Source: Pedobacter sp. AJM (GTDB taxonomy: Bacteria > Bacteroidota > Bacteroidia > Sphingobacteriales > Sphingobacteriaceae). Taken from it: a DNA stretch of 64,000 nucleotides. The notes below the pieces were generated by a model. That model was not told where the DNA came from. It did not search any database and saw only the letters and a list, made by a program, of their open reading frames with translations. The stretch is from positions 31,712-95,711 of the forward strand of contig NZ_NHOT01000017.1 in the NCBI RefSeq assembly GCF_002197755.1. Reading direction: 5' to 3'. Below, in pieces: positions 53,770 to 62,933 of the stretch. Each line of letters begins with the position of its first letter. Positions within the stretch are counted from its first letter, which is position 1. A program made the translations under genes and the position numbers.

Positions 53770-56700
53770 ATGAAAAAACGAAATATAAATTTCATAGAAG
53801 CTGCTATGAAATATAAACAGGTGACTTTTGTGATCACCGGAATGTTGCTACTGCTCGGACTGTATTCACTGCTGAATATGCCACGTTCCGAAGACCCTAA
53901 AATCGACCCACCGGTAGCCATGGTTTATGCATTTTACCCCGGTGCCAACGAGTTGCAAATGGAGAAGCAGGTTACCGATAAACTCGAACAGTATCTTTTT
54001 TCTTTCGAGGAAGTAGATAAGGCAAAAACAAAATCGCAAACCAAAGACGGTAGTGTTTTTGTCACCGTACAGCTGAATGCCAATGTAAAAGACCGTAAAA
54101 AATTCTGGGCAACCCTGCAGCATGGGCTGAATACCGTTCTGCATGCCAATATCCCCGCTGCTGTAATGGGACCTGTTGTAAACAGCAACTTTGGAGATGT
54201 GACTGCGCAAATCATTGCCATCTCCTCCGCATCAAGAAGTTATGCCGAACTGGAAGCTTACGTAGACCAGATGGAGGATGTATTGAAAACGATTCCCGAA
54301 GTTTCCAAAATCAACCGCTCAGGCGGACAGAAGCAGCAGATTTATGTTACGGTAGATGACAAAAAACTGAATCAATATGGCTTTGACTTGTCCACAATTG
54401 TAAGAACACTCCAAAGTCAGAACGTAACGGGTTATTCAGGGGAAATGACTATAAACTCCAATACCATCCCTATTTTCACTAACAGCCAGTATAAAACGGA
54501 GGCAGATATTGCAAATCAGATTATTTATACCACGCCGCAGGGAACTGTGGTAAGGCTTAAAGATATAGCCGATATAAAACGGCGTTATGAAGAGGAATCA
54601 TCCTTTATCAGGATAGGCAACAATAAAGTAATGCTCGTTACCACAGAGATGCAGCCAGGCAATAACATTGTGACTTTTGGGAAAAAAGTAGACGAAAAAT
54701 TAGCTCAGTTTAAAAAGACACTGCCTGGCGATGTTAAATTTGATACGATAGTTGATCAGCCCAAAGTTGTTGATGAAAGTATTAGTCATTTTATGGTCGA
54801 GTTTGGTATGGCTATCCTTTCTGTAATCATCGTTGTCATGCTATTGCTGCCAATCAGGGTTGCAGCAGTTTCCTCCGTGGCTGCTCCGATTGCTATCCTG
54901 ATCACCTTTGGGATCATGTACATCATGGGCGTTGAACTTCATCAGGTATCTCTTGCCGCGTTAATCATCGTTTTGGGGATGGTTGTGGATAATGCCATAG
55001 TAGTGGTAGACAACTATGTAGAGAAGTTGGATGAGGGCATTACCCCCTGGACAGCCGCCTGGCAGGCCGCAAAACAATTAAGCGTACCCATTTTTACGGC
55101 TACGCTGGCCATTATTTTCGCCTTTGCGCCATTGGCCATTTTCATGAATGGCATCACTAAAGATTTTATGGCTTCATTACCCATTACGGTTGCAATCGCG
55201 CTCATCACGTCAATGCTGGTGGCATTACTGCTTACGCCCTACATGTCGTACGTTTTTATCAAAAAAGGGCTTAAACATCGGGTAAGCGACAGGCCACCAA
55301 AAATATCTCTACTGGATAGACTGCAGAACGTATTCAATGCCGGCGTAGAATTTTGTTTCCGCTGGCCGAAATCGACCATGGCGGCGGCAGTGGTTGCAGT
55401 GTTACTTTCCTTTGTGACCGCAGGACAGGTAAGCCAGGAGTTTTTTCCTACCAGCGAACGCAACCAGTTCAATATCGAAGTATGGATGCCCAACGGTACT
55501 GCGCTTGACAAAACAGAAAAAACCGTTCGCGGGATAGAAGCTATCCTGACGAAGGATAAACGCGTTGTAGGTACTGCAAGTTTTGTGGGTACCAGTTCAC
55601 CACGCTTCCAGAGCTCCTACGCTCCTGAAATTCCACGCAGAAATTTTGCACAGATTTTTATCACGACCGAAAGTGCAAAGGCAACAGATGAAATCGTGCA
55701 TGAATACCGCAAAAAATTTGAAGGATTTGTTAAGGATGGTTATGTCCGCTTCAGGCAGCTCAGTTTTCAGGAGGGATCGCCAATTGCCATTCGCGTAATT
55801 GGCACAGATCTGAACAATCAGAAACGCATGGCCACGCAGATAGAAAATATTCTCAAGCAGGCAAAGGGAACCAATTGGGTACATCGCGATTATGAGGACG
55901 ACTACCTGGGCGCTGACCTGGACATCAAAGAAGATGTTGCTGCACGGCTGGGCATTCAAAACCAGGCCATTACACAGACACTGGGCGCCGGCCTTAAAGG
56001 CTTTGCTGTTTCACAGCTTTGGGAAGGTAATAAACCTGTTGATATATTCCTCAGGCTTGACAGCAATAACCGTAAAGATTTCAACGTGTTAGGAAATATC
56101 CACCTGAGCACGATATATGGAACAAAAGTACCATTGAAGGAAGTTGCTGAACTGAAACCTTCCTGGCACACGGGTGTAATCGCGCATCGAAATGGTATAC
56201 GGACCTTGACCGTACTTTCAGAAGCACAGAATGGCATTAGGGCATCCGAGATCTTAAAAACTGTAATGCCCGCAATTGATCAGCTTAAGTTGCCTGAGGG
56301 CATTACCTTACAATATGGCGGCGATGCAGAATCAAGTACCGAGAACCAGCCTGGAATGATGACTGCGCTCGGCGTGAGTTTGGTACTCATATTTATTACC
56401 CTGCTGTTCCAGTTCAAAAGCTTTGGCAAAAGTCTCATTATCCTGGCAACATTCCCCTTGAGTTTACTTGGCGCTTTCCTTGGTTTATATGTAACAGGCA
56501 ATCCGATGGGCATGACCGCCTTTATGGGAATCATCAGTTTGATCGGCATCGTGGTGAGAAACGGGATCATCCTGGTCGACTATGCTGATGAACTGGTAAC
56601 AGACCACGGCTATACCATAAAAGCCGCTGCGCTGGCATCTGCAAAACGACGTATGCGGCCAATATTCCTGACATCGGCTGCGGCAGCGGTTGGTGTGGTT

Positions 56701-56898
56701 CCTATGATTGCCGGAAAATCTCCACTTTGGGCTCCTTTAGGCAGCGTGCTGGCCTTTGGCCTGATTGTATCGATGATACTTACACTGTTTGTCGTTCCTG
56801 TACTTTACTACCGCTTCATCAAACCAGCGCAGCCCGTTAACGAACAATCAGACTCAGAAGCTGAAATTCAATATAAGCCATCACATACACACACATAA
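53770..56898 (+). CDS. RND-family multidrug/solute efflux permease
   Basis: 1042-aa proton-driven transporter with twelve predicted spans and two large periplasmic loops (about 40-340 and 560-860). Conserved family blocks: MPRSEDPKIDPPVAMVYAFY, the span-4 acidic residues in VLGMVVDNAIVVVDNYVEKL, and the repeat-two equivalent GIISLIGIVVRNGIILVDYA. The wording (PRSEDP, hydrophobic-drug-type HAE1 rather than metal CusA residues) points to organic substrates. 53 bp after the adaptor, 74 bp before the TolC-type gene. Confidence 0.95.
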   Translation: MKKRNINFIEAAMKYKQVTFVITGMLLLLGLYSLLNMPRSEDPKIDPPVAMVYAFYPGANELQMEKQVTDKLEQYLFSFEEVDKAKTKSQTKDGSVFVTVQLNANVKDRKKFWATLQHGLNTVLHANIPAAVMGPVVNSNFGDVTAQIIAISSASRSYAELEAYVDQMEDVLKTIPEVSKINRSGGQKQQIYVTVDDKKLNQYGFDLSTIVRTLQSQNVTGYSGEMTINSNTIPIFTNSQYKTEADIANQIIYTTPQGTVVRLKDIADIKRRYEEESSFIRIGNNKVMLVTTEMQPGNNIVTFGKKVDEKLAQFKKTLPGDVKFDTIVDQPKVVDESISHFMVEFGMAILSVIIVVMLLLPIRVAAVSSVAAPIAILITFGIMYIMGVELHQVSLAALIIVLGMVVDNAIVVVDNYVEKLDEGITPWTAAWQAAKQLSVPIFTATLAIIFAFAPLAIFMNGITKDFMASLPITVAIALITSMLVALLLTPYMSYVFIKKGLKHRVSDRPPKISLLDRLQNVFNAGVEFCFRWPKSTMAAAVVAVLLSFVTAGQVSQEFFPTSERNQFNIEVWMPNGTALDKTEKTVRGIEAILTKDKRVVGTASFVGTSSPRFQSSYAPEIPRRNFAQIFITTESAKATDEIVHEYRKKFEGFVKDGYVRFRQLSFQEGSPIAIRVIGTDLNNQKRMATQIENILKQAKGTNWVHRDYEDDYLGADLDIKEDVAARLGIQNQAITQTLGAGLKGFAVSQLWEGNKPVDIFLRLDSNNRKDFNVLGNIHLSTIYGTKVPLKEVAELKPSWHTGVIAHRNGIRTLTVLSEAQNGIRASEILKTVMPAIDQLKLPEGITLQYGGDAESSTENQPGMMTALGVSLVLIFITLLFQFKSFGKSLIILATFPLSLLGAFLGLYVTGNPMGMTAFMGIISLIGIVVRNGIILVDYADELVTDHGYTIKAAALASAKRRMRPIFLTSAAAAVGVVPMIAGKSPLWAPLGSVLAFGLIVSMILTLFVVPVLYYRFIKPAQPVNEQSDSEAEIQYKPSHTHT

Positions 56899-56972
56899 AA
56901 AAACCTGGTCAGTAACTGCCGGAAACATAACTTCCAGGCAGGTTAATCAAGGTTTAATTAAAATTAAAAAGT

Positions 56973-58259
56973 ATGAATCTTAGAATCGCAATTACTGCAA
57001 TCATGTTATTTGCAGTGCAGCAAACATATAGCCAGGAGAAAAAGTATTCACTTTTGGAATGCAGAAAACTGGCATTTGAACAGAACAAAAAAATGAAAGT
57101 GGCTCAATTCAACATCGATGCCGCAAAAGCGCAGTCACAGTCCGTTATTGCCAGCGCAAAACCCGCAATTGATGGTTCTGCTATGGGCGTCCACCTGGGC
57201 AAACCGATTGGAGGTGCATTAAACGGAGCAATACCAGAATTTTTTGGGAGTACAACCTTAACGGGGACTATTCCCATCTATGCTGGTGGAAAACTTCAAA
57301 ACGGCAAAGCTGCAGCTGCCAAGGGAGTCGAAATTAGTGAAACACAGAAAAAACTTACAGCCTCAGCGGTTGAACTAAATGTTGACAAAGCTTACTGGCA
57401 GGTAGTTCAGGCAAAGGAAAAGATTATATTAGCCAATCAATACCGGAATATGCTGCTGGATCTGGAGAAAGATCTTAAAAACGCTTTCAACGCAGGCCTT
57501 ATTTACAAAAATGATCTGCTACGGGTTCAGGTAAATTTAAATGAGGCCAACCTCAATATCCAAAAGGCAGCGGACGGACTGCTTCTGGCCAGGTTAAGTC
57601 TTGCACAGGTTATCGGCCTGGCCGGACAATCTGATTTTATGATTGCAGACTCATTGGCTGGAAATTTTGAGGAACTTAAAAATCCTGGGGCATTATCATT
57701 AGCGGCCGGCAGACCTGAATTGCTCATCATGAAAAAAGCAATTGAAGCTGAGGAATTCCAGAAAAAGATTCTTCAGGGCGACAGGCGGCCAACATTCGGG
57801 TTATCTGTTAGTGGTATAACCTCCGTAGGCAAAGGTGTCAACATCAAAGATGGGTCTAATTTTATGGGATCATATTATGCTTTAGCCAATGTAAGTATCC
57901 CTATTTTTGACTGGGGCAGAAAGCGCAATAAGGTTAAGGAGCAGGCCTTTAAGATTGCCTCACAGCAACAACAGCTGGAAGAAGCGCAAGAAATGGTGAA
58001 CCTCGAAATACAGTCAGCCTATCTTCAGCTAAACCAGGCTTCAAAAAAAATTAAGTTATCTGATTTATCTTTAAAACAAGCTTCGGAGAACTTGAGGATT
58101 ACCCAGGATAGGTTTAAGGCAGGAACAGTAGTTGGAAAGGATGTTTCTGAAGCCCAGGCCATTTGGCAGCAGGCCTATAATGAAACCATTGATGCCAGGA
58201 TAGAATACAGAATCAATGAAGCCATCCTTAAAAAAGCGATTGGTGAATCAGCACAGTAA
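56973..58259 (+). CDS. TolC-family outer-membrane efflux channel
   Basis: 428-aa outer-membrane channel. Signal peptide MNLRIAITAIMLFAVQQTYS, then two OEP repeats rich in helix: YSLLECRKLAFEQNKKMKVA at the start of repeat one, and NVSIPIFDWGRKRNKVKEQA with VNLEIQSAYLQLNQASKKIK in repeat two. The DRFKAGTVVGKDVSEAQAIW segment near the end is typical. It completes the tripartite pump with the adaptor and RND genes. Confidence 0.93.
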   Translation: MNLRIAITAIMLFAVQQTYSQEKKYSLLECRKLAFEQNKKMKVAQFNIDAAKAQSQSVIASAKPAIDGSAMGVHLGKPIGGALNGAIPEFFGSTTLTGTIPIYAGGKLQNGKAAAAKGVEISETQKKLTASAVELNVDKAYWQVVQAKEKIILANQYRNMLLDLEKDLKNAFNAGLIYKNDLLRVQVNLNEANLNIQKAADGLLLARLSLAQVIGLAGQSDFMIADSLAGNFEELKNPGALSLAAGRPELLIMKKAIEAEEFQKKILQGDRRPTFGLSVSGITSVGKGVNIKDGSNFMGSYYALANVSIPIFDWGRKRNKVKEQAFKIASQQQQLEEAQEMVNLEIQSAYLQLNQASKKIKLSDLSLKQASENLRITQDRFKAGTVVGKDVSEAQAIWQQAYNETIDARIEYRINEAILKKAIGESAQ

Positions 58260-58262
58260 GGC

Positions 58263-58514
58263 ATGGCTATTGATTGGTTTGATCATAGAGACCTGAATAT
58301 TAAAGATGCAACAATGCCAGACGATGGTATAGAAATCGCTGAGTTAAATTTGGCTGCAATGAACTTTGGTGTGATAGGAAATATGGAAGGCAAAAAGCAT
58401 TGGTGTGCAGATCCGGAAGTAAATTTGTTAAATGAATATAAGCGTTATAGCTACCGCCTGACCTTAAGCCAATGTGATCATTTTTCCTTTCAGATACCGG
58501 AGCCTGAACATTAA
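58263..58514 (+). CDS. Hypothetical 83-aa protein at the end of the efflux operon
   Basis: Its ATG is 3 bp after the TolC-type stop, which suggests translational coupling. It is acidic and soluble (MAIDWFDHRDLNIKDATMPD, KRYSYRLTLSQCDHFSFQIP), with no signal peptide. I recognise no family. A chance frame remains possible. Confidence 0.4.
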   Translation: MAIDWFDHRDLNIKDATMPDDGIEIAELNLAAMNFGVIGNMEGKKHWCADPEVNLLNEYKRYSYRLTLSQCDHFSFQIPEPEH

Positions 58515-58599
58515 GGTGATTAAAAGCCTGAGCAGCTTCGGTTGGGTGGAAACGACCTGGCTTTCAAACGGAACGATTACCTTATTGAACGTGCATCAA

Positions 58600-59106
58600 T
58601 TATTTGCTTAATGCCATCCTTAGAACATTATCACTAACAGCTTCCCATTTAAGGCCCGACAGCGGGGTGAACAAGTCATCTTTTGTTACAATCTCTCCAC
58701 CATCACCAACGATGACCGGAATTAAAGTTAGATAAATCAAATCATAAAGACCTTCGTTGATAAAGGCGTTGTATTATACACTTACTCCACCCAAAACAAT
58801 TGCTTCTTTATGATTATTTAATTCTAAAATATCCAAGGCCTCTTTTGGACTGTTTGCAACGTTGTAATCAGGTGATTTTTCTAATTTATTTGACAGGACA
58901 ACAACATCCAAGGCAGACAAAAAATCCTTTAGCCCAAAAACCGCTGAAAATAATTTATACGTGGTGCTGCCTAAAATGATATTACCTGCCGACTTTGCTT
59001 TGTCCATAAAAAAGCTAAAAACCTCTTGTGGTGCCTGATGTTTTTCATTATCGGCAACTAAAATCTTACCATTTGCAGATACGGTGATAATTACGGTTGT
59101 TTTCAT
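58600..59106 (-). pseudogene. Dihydrofolate-reductase-like (RibD C-terminal domain) protein with in-frame stop
   Basis: Starts at 59106 (MKTTVIITVSANGKILVADN) and runs through the family's AGNIILGSTTYKLFS and EAIVLGGVSV segments to a TAA at 58774-58776. The same frame then continues without further stops: YNAFINEGLYDLIYLTLIPV, IVGDGGEIVTKDDLF and LSGLKWEAVSDNVLRMALSK, to a normal stop at 58600. One nonsense codon (Tyr or similar to TAA) thus splits an otherwise complete 168-codon gene in the catalytic fold. It is divergent from an HxlR regulator that is also broken. Confidence 0.88.
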
Positions 59107-59231
59107 AAAAAAATTAATTTTGTTAATACAAATTTCAATCATATGATGTTTTAAATCAAGTATGCACTTTTTAGTAACCTACAGACTAGAAATATACTAA
59201 TGCTGATTATCAATGGTAAAAAAATCAAAAA

Positions 59232-59542
59232 ATGGCTAAAAAAAAATCTGAGAAAACCGGGTGTCCTGTGGATTTCGCCTTCAAGCGAATCGGAGGTAAA
59301 TACAAGGGAAGGATTATCTGGTATATTGCAGAAAATGAAAACATTTTGCGGTACGGACAATTACGAAAATTTATCACCGGTATCACACCCAAAATTTACG
59401 CGAGTTAGAAGATGACAAACTTCTCAAGAGAAAAGTATATCACGAAGTGCCGCCAAAGGTAGAATATTCATTAACAGATACAGGAAAAGGCTTGATACCG
59501 CTCATAGAACAATTAAAAAAATGGGGTGAAGATCAAATGTAA
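59232..59542 (+). pseudogene. HxlR-family regulator with internal deletion
   Basis: The first frame gives MAKKKSEKTGCPVDFAFKRI, GGKYKGRIIWYIAENENI and LRYGQLRKFITGITPK, the standard HxlR winged-helix start with its Cys. At 59390-59395 (CAAAAT) the frame shifts, and another frame continues QNLRELEDDKLLKRKVYHEV, PPKVEYSLTDTGKGLIPLIE and QLKKWGEDQM. The missing residues (normally ML[TS]Q after PK) fit loss of about 13 bp between short CAAAAT repeats, leaving one copy. The intact form would have about 107 residues. It would have controlled the adjacent DHFR-like gene. Confidence 0.85.
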
Positions 59543-59669
59543 GACTGCCTGCATCCAAAATGTTGACTAATCTCGTAAACAAACAGAAAATTGCCTGGTG
59601 GCGATCGTTTTTACCTGGAAGATTGGCTTGGTCCCTACCTGGAAAGCCAGCAAAAAGGCCGTAATTTGA

Positions 59670-59800
59670 TTACCCTTTCTTTACTTATTGTTTACCCTTT
59701 GCTCGGACCAGGTTAACCCCATGTTAACCCTATGGTTACCCTTTGCTTACCCCATGGTTACCCCTTTGCTTACCCTGGGGTTACCCCCTGCTTACCTAAA
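59670..59800. repeat. Degenerate TTACCC tandem repeat, 11-12 bp period
   Basis: About eleven units headed TTACCC or TTAACCC follow one another every 11-12 bp (for example TTACCCTTTGC, TTACCCCATGG, TTACCCCTTTGC, TTACCCTGGGG). In the second half they group into a higher-order unit of about 23 bp (GGTTACCC.TTTGCTTACCC). The minus strand is correspondingly rich in GGG/GGGG runs. The rest of the 59543-60307 gap holds small hairpins (GCAGCC...GGCTGC near 59850; ATCAAGGGCCTTGAT near 59870), a few repeated TTCATTTTAG words around 59920-59970, and no gene. Confidence 0.8.
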
Positions 59801-60307
59801 AGGTAAAGCCAGGCTTTGTTTTAGGTAAACAGTTTCACCGCTTAGGGTTATGCAGCCCTTATTCAGGCTGCATCAAGGGCCTTGATGCCTGTAACGCAAG
59901 CCAGCTGTAAGGGCTCATTTTAGTTCATATTTCTTGTTAACTGGCTCAATTCAGTTCATTTTAGCTCAAAATGAGGTGCCCATGCGGTTAAGCCCTTAGG
60001 TTTGGAACATGGATTTAAATTATACCGGTATATTATAATTTCCATCTTTACTTAGTAAACCGGAAGTATTTTTCCAGGAAATCTACTGGTTTCGTTAAGG
60101 ATACTCCCTGTTTTTAGCGAATGATTAAAAAGGCAAATGTTCATGAATTGTATCATGGATAAAATAGCAAGACATGATTAGTTCATGGTTGCGTGATTAT
60201 CAAAAATATAATAGTTTTGATTGAACTCCTCGAACATGTCCGGTGCAACATATTTGAAGTTTTGTCACAAGTAACTCGAAGAAATATTTATAAAAAGCCT
60301 CATTATA

Positions 60308-61177
60308 ATGAATTTAGCAGAAAAGTTAGGATTCGCCGAAAATACAAAGTTGTTGATCATACATGCAGACGACGCCGGATTATCGCATTCTGAAAACATA
60401 GCCACAATTCGATCCTTAGAAGAAGGCGTTGTAAATTCATACAGTATGATGGTTCCCTGTCCATGGTTTTATGAGATGGCAATTTATGCTAAAGATCATC
60501 CTGAATTTGACTATGGCGTTCACCTGACACTTACCTGCGAATGGGAAAACTATAAATTCGGACCTGTTTTACCGATTTCTGAAGTGCCGAGTTTGGTTGA
60601 TCAGCATGGTTATTTTTACAAAAAAAGAGACGAGCTCAGAGCGAATGCCACTGCCGAAGACGTTAAAAAAGAACTCAGCGCACAAATTGACAAGGCGATA
60701 AAATTTGGATTAAAGCCTACACATCTTGATTCTCATATGTACAGTGTTGGTGCAAGCCCTGAATGTTTTCAAATTTACCGAGAATTAGGGGCAAAATATG
60801 CGCTTCCAATTATGATTGGTGAGCAATTGATGGAAATGGTTGGCCTTGATGCAAAAGACAACATATACCAGGAGGATTTATTGATTGAAAAAGCGCATTA
60901 TGGAATATGGGAATATTTTGAATCCGGTAGTTTAAAAGATTATTATAAGCAGGTTTTTGAAAATATGGTAAAAGGTTTAAACATTATTTTAATTCACCCT
61001 GCTTTTGATGATCTCGAAATGAAGGGAATAACATTTAATCACCCTAATTTTGGTTCCAAATGGAGGCAAATTGATTTTGAAAGCTTTACCAGTAAAGATA
61101 TGGAAGCTAAAATCAGGAAAAACAATATTCAATTAATTACTTGGAACGATATCAGGAAAATACATGGTAATGGCTAA
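60308..61177 (+). CDS. ChbG/HpnK (YdjC)-family carbohydrate deacetylase
   Basis: 289-aa metal-dependent deacetylase of the YdjC-like type, which removes acetyl groups from N-acetylglucosamine-containing sugars or hopanoid/oligosaccharide intermediates. Metal ligands are visible: Asp in LLIIHADDAGLSHSEN (family HADDFG, here Ala for Phe), His in DYGVHLTLTCEWENY, and His in LKPTHLDSHMYSVGASPE. A late HPAFDD segment adds a further His. No signal peptide is present, so it acts in the cytosol. It stands alone, downstream of the tandem repeat. Confidence 0.85.
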   Translation: MNLAEKLGFAENTKLLIIHADDAGLSHSENIATIRSLEEGVVNSYSMMVPCPWFYEMAIYAKDHPEFDYGVHLTLTCEWENYKFGPVLPISEVPSLVDQHGYFYKKRDELRANATAEDVKKELSAQIDKAIKFGLKPTHLDSHMYSVGASPECFQIYRELGAKYALPIMIGEQLMEMVGLDAKDNIYQEDLLIEKAHYGIWEYFESGSLKDYYKQVFENMVKGLNIILIHPAFDDLEMKGITFNHPNFGSKWRQIDFESFTSKDMEAKIRKNNIQLITWNDIRKIHGNG

Positions 61178-61230
61178 ATTACAAGTTCGCCGTTGCATAT
61201 TTAGAAGAATAGCATAGCAGAATATTATAG

Positions 61231-61270
61231 ATTACAGTTGAAAGTGGTTTTACCCAATTTCAACTGTAAT
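61231..61270 (+). terminator. Perfect hairpin after the deacetylase gene
   Basis: ATTACAGTTGAAA and TTTCAACTGTAAT form a 13-bp perfect stem around a 14-nt loop, 53 bp after the stop. No long T-tract follows (TATCC), so it may be a weak terminator, an mRNA 3'-end stabiliser or a protein-binding palindrome. Confidence 0.5.
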
Positions 61271-61444
61271 ATCCTCAAAGTAGAAATTCATGACCTGGAA
61301 AATGTTTGATCCCGGCAGGTTAAATTTCTGCCTCATTTTATGTCCGCAACTTTATAATCAGTTTGATTGGTTGGTAGTAGGGTTCAGGTTCACCAAGCAG
61401 ACTATTCTGGAGCAAAGTTGAAATCCTGGGCTTGCCATCACCCA

Positions 61445-61795
61445 TCAATCAAATTTTATTATTTCCGCTCCCGACATTTTCTCAAAATGACATGCGCATT
61501 TCGGGTTGGAAACCTTAATGATTACAGACTTGGTTTGTTTCGTTTTAGTATGGGTACCTGTAGTTCCACTTACTCCACCTATTGAAATATCCACCAATCC
61601 TAGGACTTTATTTGTTCGGTTTAATAAGATGATTTTAAACTCCTCTAAGAAGTTGATTAAACCTAAGTTCCAATGTTGCATTAAGATATTGTAACATTGT
61701 TTAGAATTACTGATTTGCGGTCTATCCGCTGAGTTGAAACTAGGTCTGTAGGTTATCTGAACCTCGCACACTTTTAATAATTGATTTTGTTCCAT
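61445..61795 (-). pseudogene. RadC/JAB-domain protein, truncated before the active site
   Basis: The first 77 residues (VCEVQITYRPSFNSADRPQI, LINFLEEFKIILLNRTNKVL, VDISIGGVSG) match the start of the short RadC-like JAB proteins found on Bacteroidota mobile elements. After GGVSGT the similarity stops: the family's AHNHPSG metal-binding motif is missing and an unrelated tail follows (TKTKQTKSVIIKVSNPKCAC). It is probably a recombined remnant without isopeptidase/nuclease activity. It lies next to an AT-rich defence-like pair, which suits a mobile-element border. Confidence 0.75.
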
Positions 61796-62063
61796 AACGA
61801 TTTATTTAATTATGGAACTGAGCAAGCTTTCAGCTCAACTAAGTAAAGAAGCAACGCAATAAATAGATGGTGCGGATGTTACAGCAGCGTTTATGGCGGA
61901 ATTTCTTGAAACGTGTTGAGATGACAAGGTTAAATTTGAGAAATGATTAATATGATTTAGATATCTAATTCTTATTCAATTAATTGTGTAAGTTTAATAA
62001 AGTTATCTTTTTACTATTTATCAAAGGTTAATGAAAAAGAGTTAAAACTGGAAATGATAATGA

Positions 62064-62933
62064 TCACGTAAATTGAGCTTGATAATATGCTTCCAAATCC
62101 GAGTTTTTATATTGCTTATCAAAAAAGCTCTTAATAGCCATTCTATAAAGAATCTCCTTACGCATGCTAGCAAATCCATGTTTAACTTTTAGATAGTGAT
62201 TTATTATCTGACAAAAAAAGTCAGCTAATAAATGTCCAAAACAATGTTTTAAAACTTGAATTTTGTTTTTGTAACCATGTGATTTCAATGTATTTATATT
62301 TAAACTAAGGTTTATAATCATTTTATTAAGTTCAGCTATCTTTACAATTGGTAAATTATCTAAATTACACTCAACACAAAAGAGATGACCTTTTTTTCTA
62401 GGGAAGAACGATTTTCCTTTCTTGAACATATAAGAATCTGCAACAACAGCTTTTCTAATTTCCTTTTCAAATTTTTCAACCCCTTTTTCGATATAATTAT
62501 AATCGACATTGGTAGCTGTCAAATCCTCAAGAATGGTTAAGACAGTCTGTAAATTCCAAACATCATTTTCATAGCTATAACCATAGGTATAAAATATGTT
62601 ATCGTGAATTATTCTCTTGTTATGGACCTCGTCAAATTCATTATCCATAGCAATATAAATGTTGTCGATAGCCCCTGAAAGTAAGTCTTCAGCAATTTCT
62701 TTAAGTGTCTGTTTTGACCCAACCGATTTATATTTTAATTTTTCAGCGCTTCGATAGCGTTTAAATAACCGACTCCAAAAGGCTATATCTTCTGTATCAG
62801 AACTAAAACTATTCTGATATACTTCGTGTTTTGAATAGCTCTTACTCCCACCCTCCAAATATACAATGACATCAACATTATAAAAAAGATGAAGATTACT
62901 AATCCCTTTATTGGTTCTCCTAAATCCAGCCAT
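62064..62933 (-). CDS. DUF4435 TOPRIM-like protein (AriB-like, PARIS-type effector candidate)
   Basis: 289-aa protein. The N-terminal VDVIVYLEGGSKSYSKHEVY carries the TOPRIM-type Glu27; the second acidic cluster is IYIAMDNEFDEVH, followed by DNIFYTYGYSYENDVWN, the DUF4435 hallmark. The C-terminal half is helical and lysine-rich. In PARIS anti-phage systems a DUF4435 nuclease (AriB) is held by an ABC-type ATPase (AriA) and released on sensing phage anti-restriction proteins. Here the ATPase gene is directly upstream (1 bp or less between them). Base composition is markedly AT-rich compared with the rest of the window, a sign of transfer. Other AAA+DUF4435 pairs exist, so PARIS membership is probable, not proven. 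Confidence 0.8.
   Translation of the reverse strand: MAGFRRTNKGISNLHLFYNVDVIVYLEGGSKSYSKHEVYQNSFSSDTEDIAFWSRLFKRYRSAEKLKYKSVGSKQTLKEIAEDLLSGAIDNIYIAMDNEFDEVHNKRIIHDNIFYTYGYSYENDVWNLQTVLTILEDLTATNVDYNYIEKGVEKFEKEIRKAVVADSYMFKKGKSFFPRKKGHLFCVECNLDNLPIVKIAELNKMIINLSLNINTLKSHGYKNKIQVLKHCFGHLLADFFCQIINHYLKVKHGFASMRKEILYRMAIKSFFDKQYKNSDLEAYYQAQFT

Noticed and set aside
59594..59718. Coding remnant in the frame DRFYLEDWLGPYLESQQKGR
   Set aside because: The frame looks protein-like for about 40 codons but has no family match and runs into the repeat array; not supported.
59670..59800. CRISPR array
   Set aside because: Units of 11-12 bp without unique spacers and no cas genes; a degenerate tandem repeat instead.
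61367..61694. Plus-strand frames opposite the RadC-like remnant
   Set aside because: They are antisense shadows of the RadC-like coding sequence and its tail.
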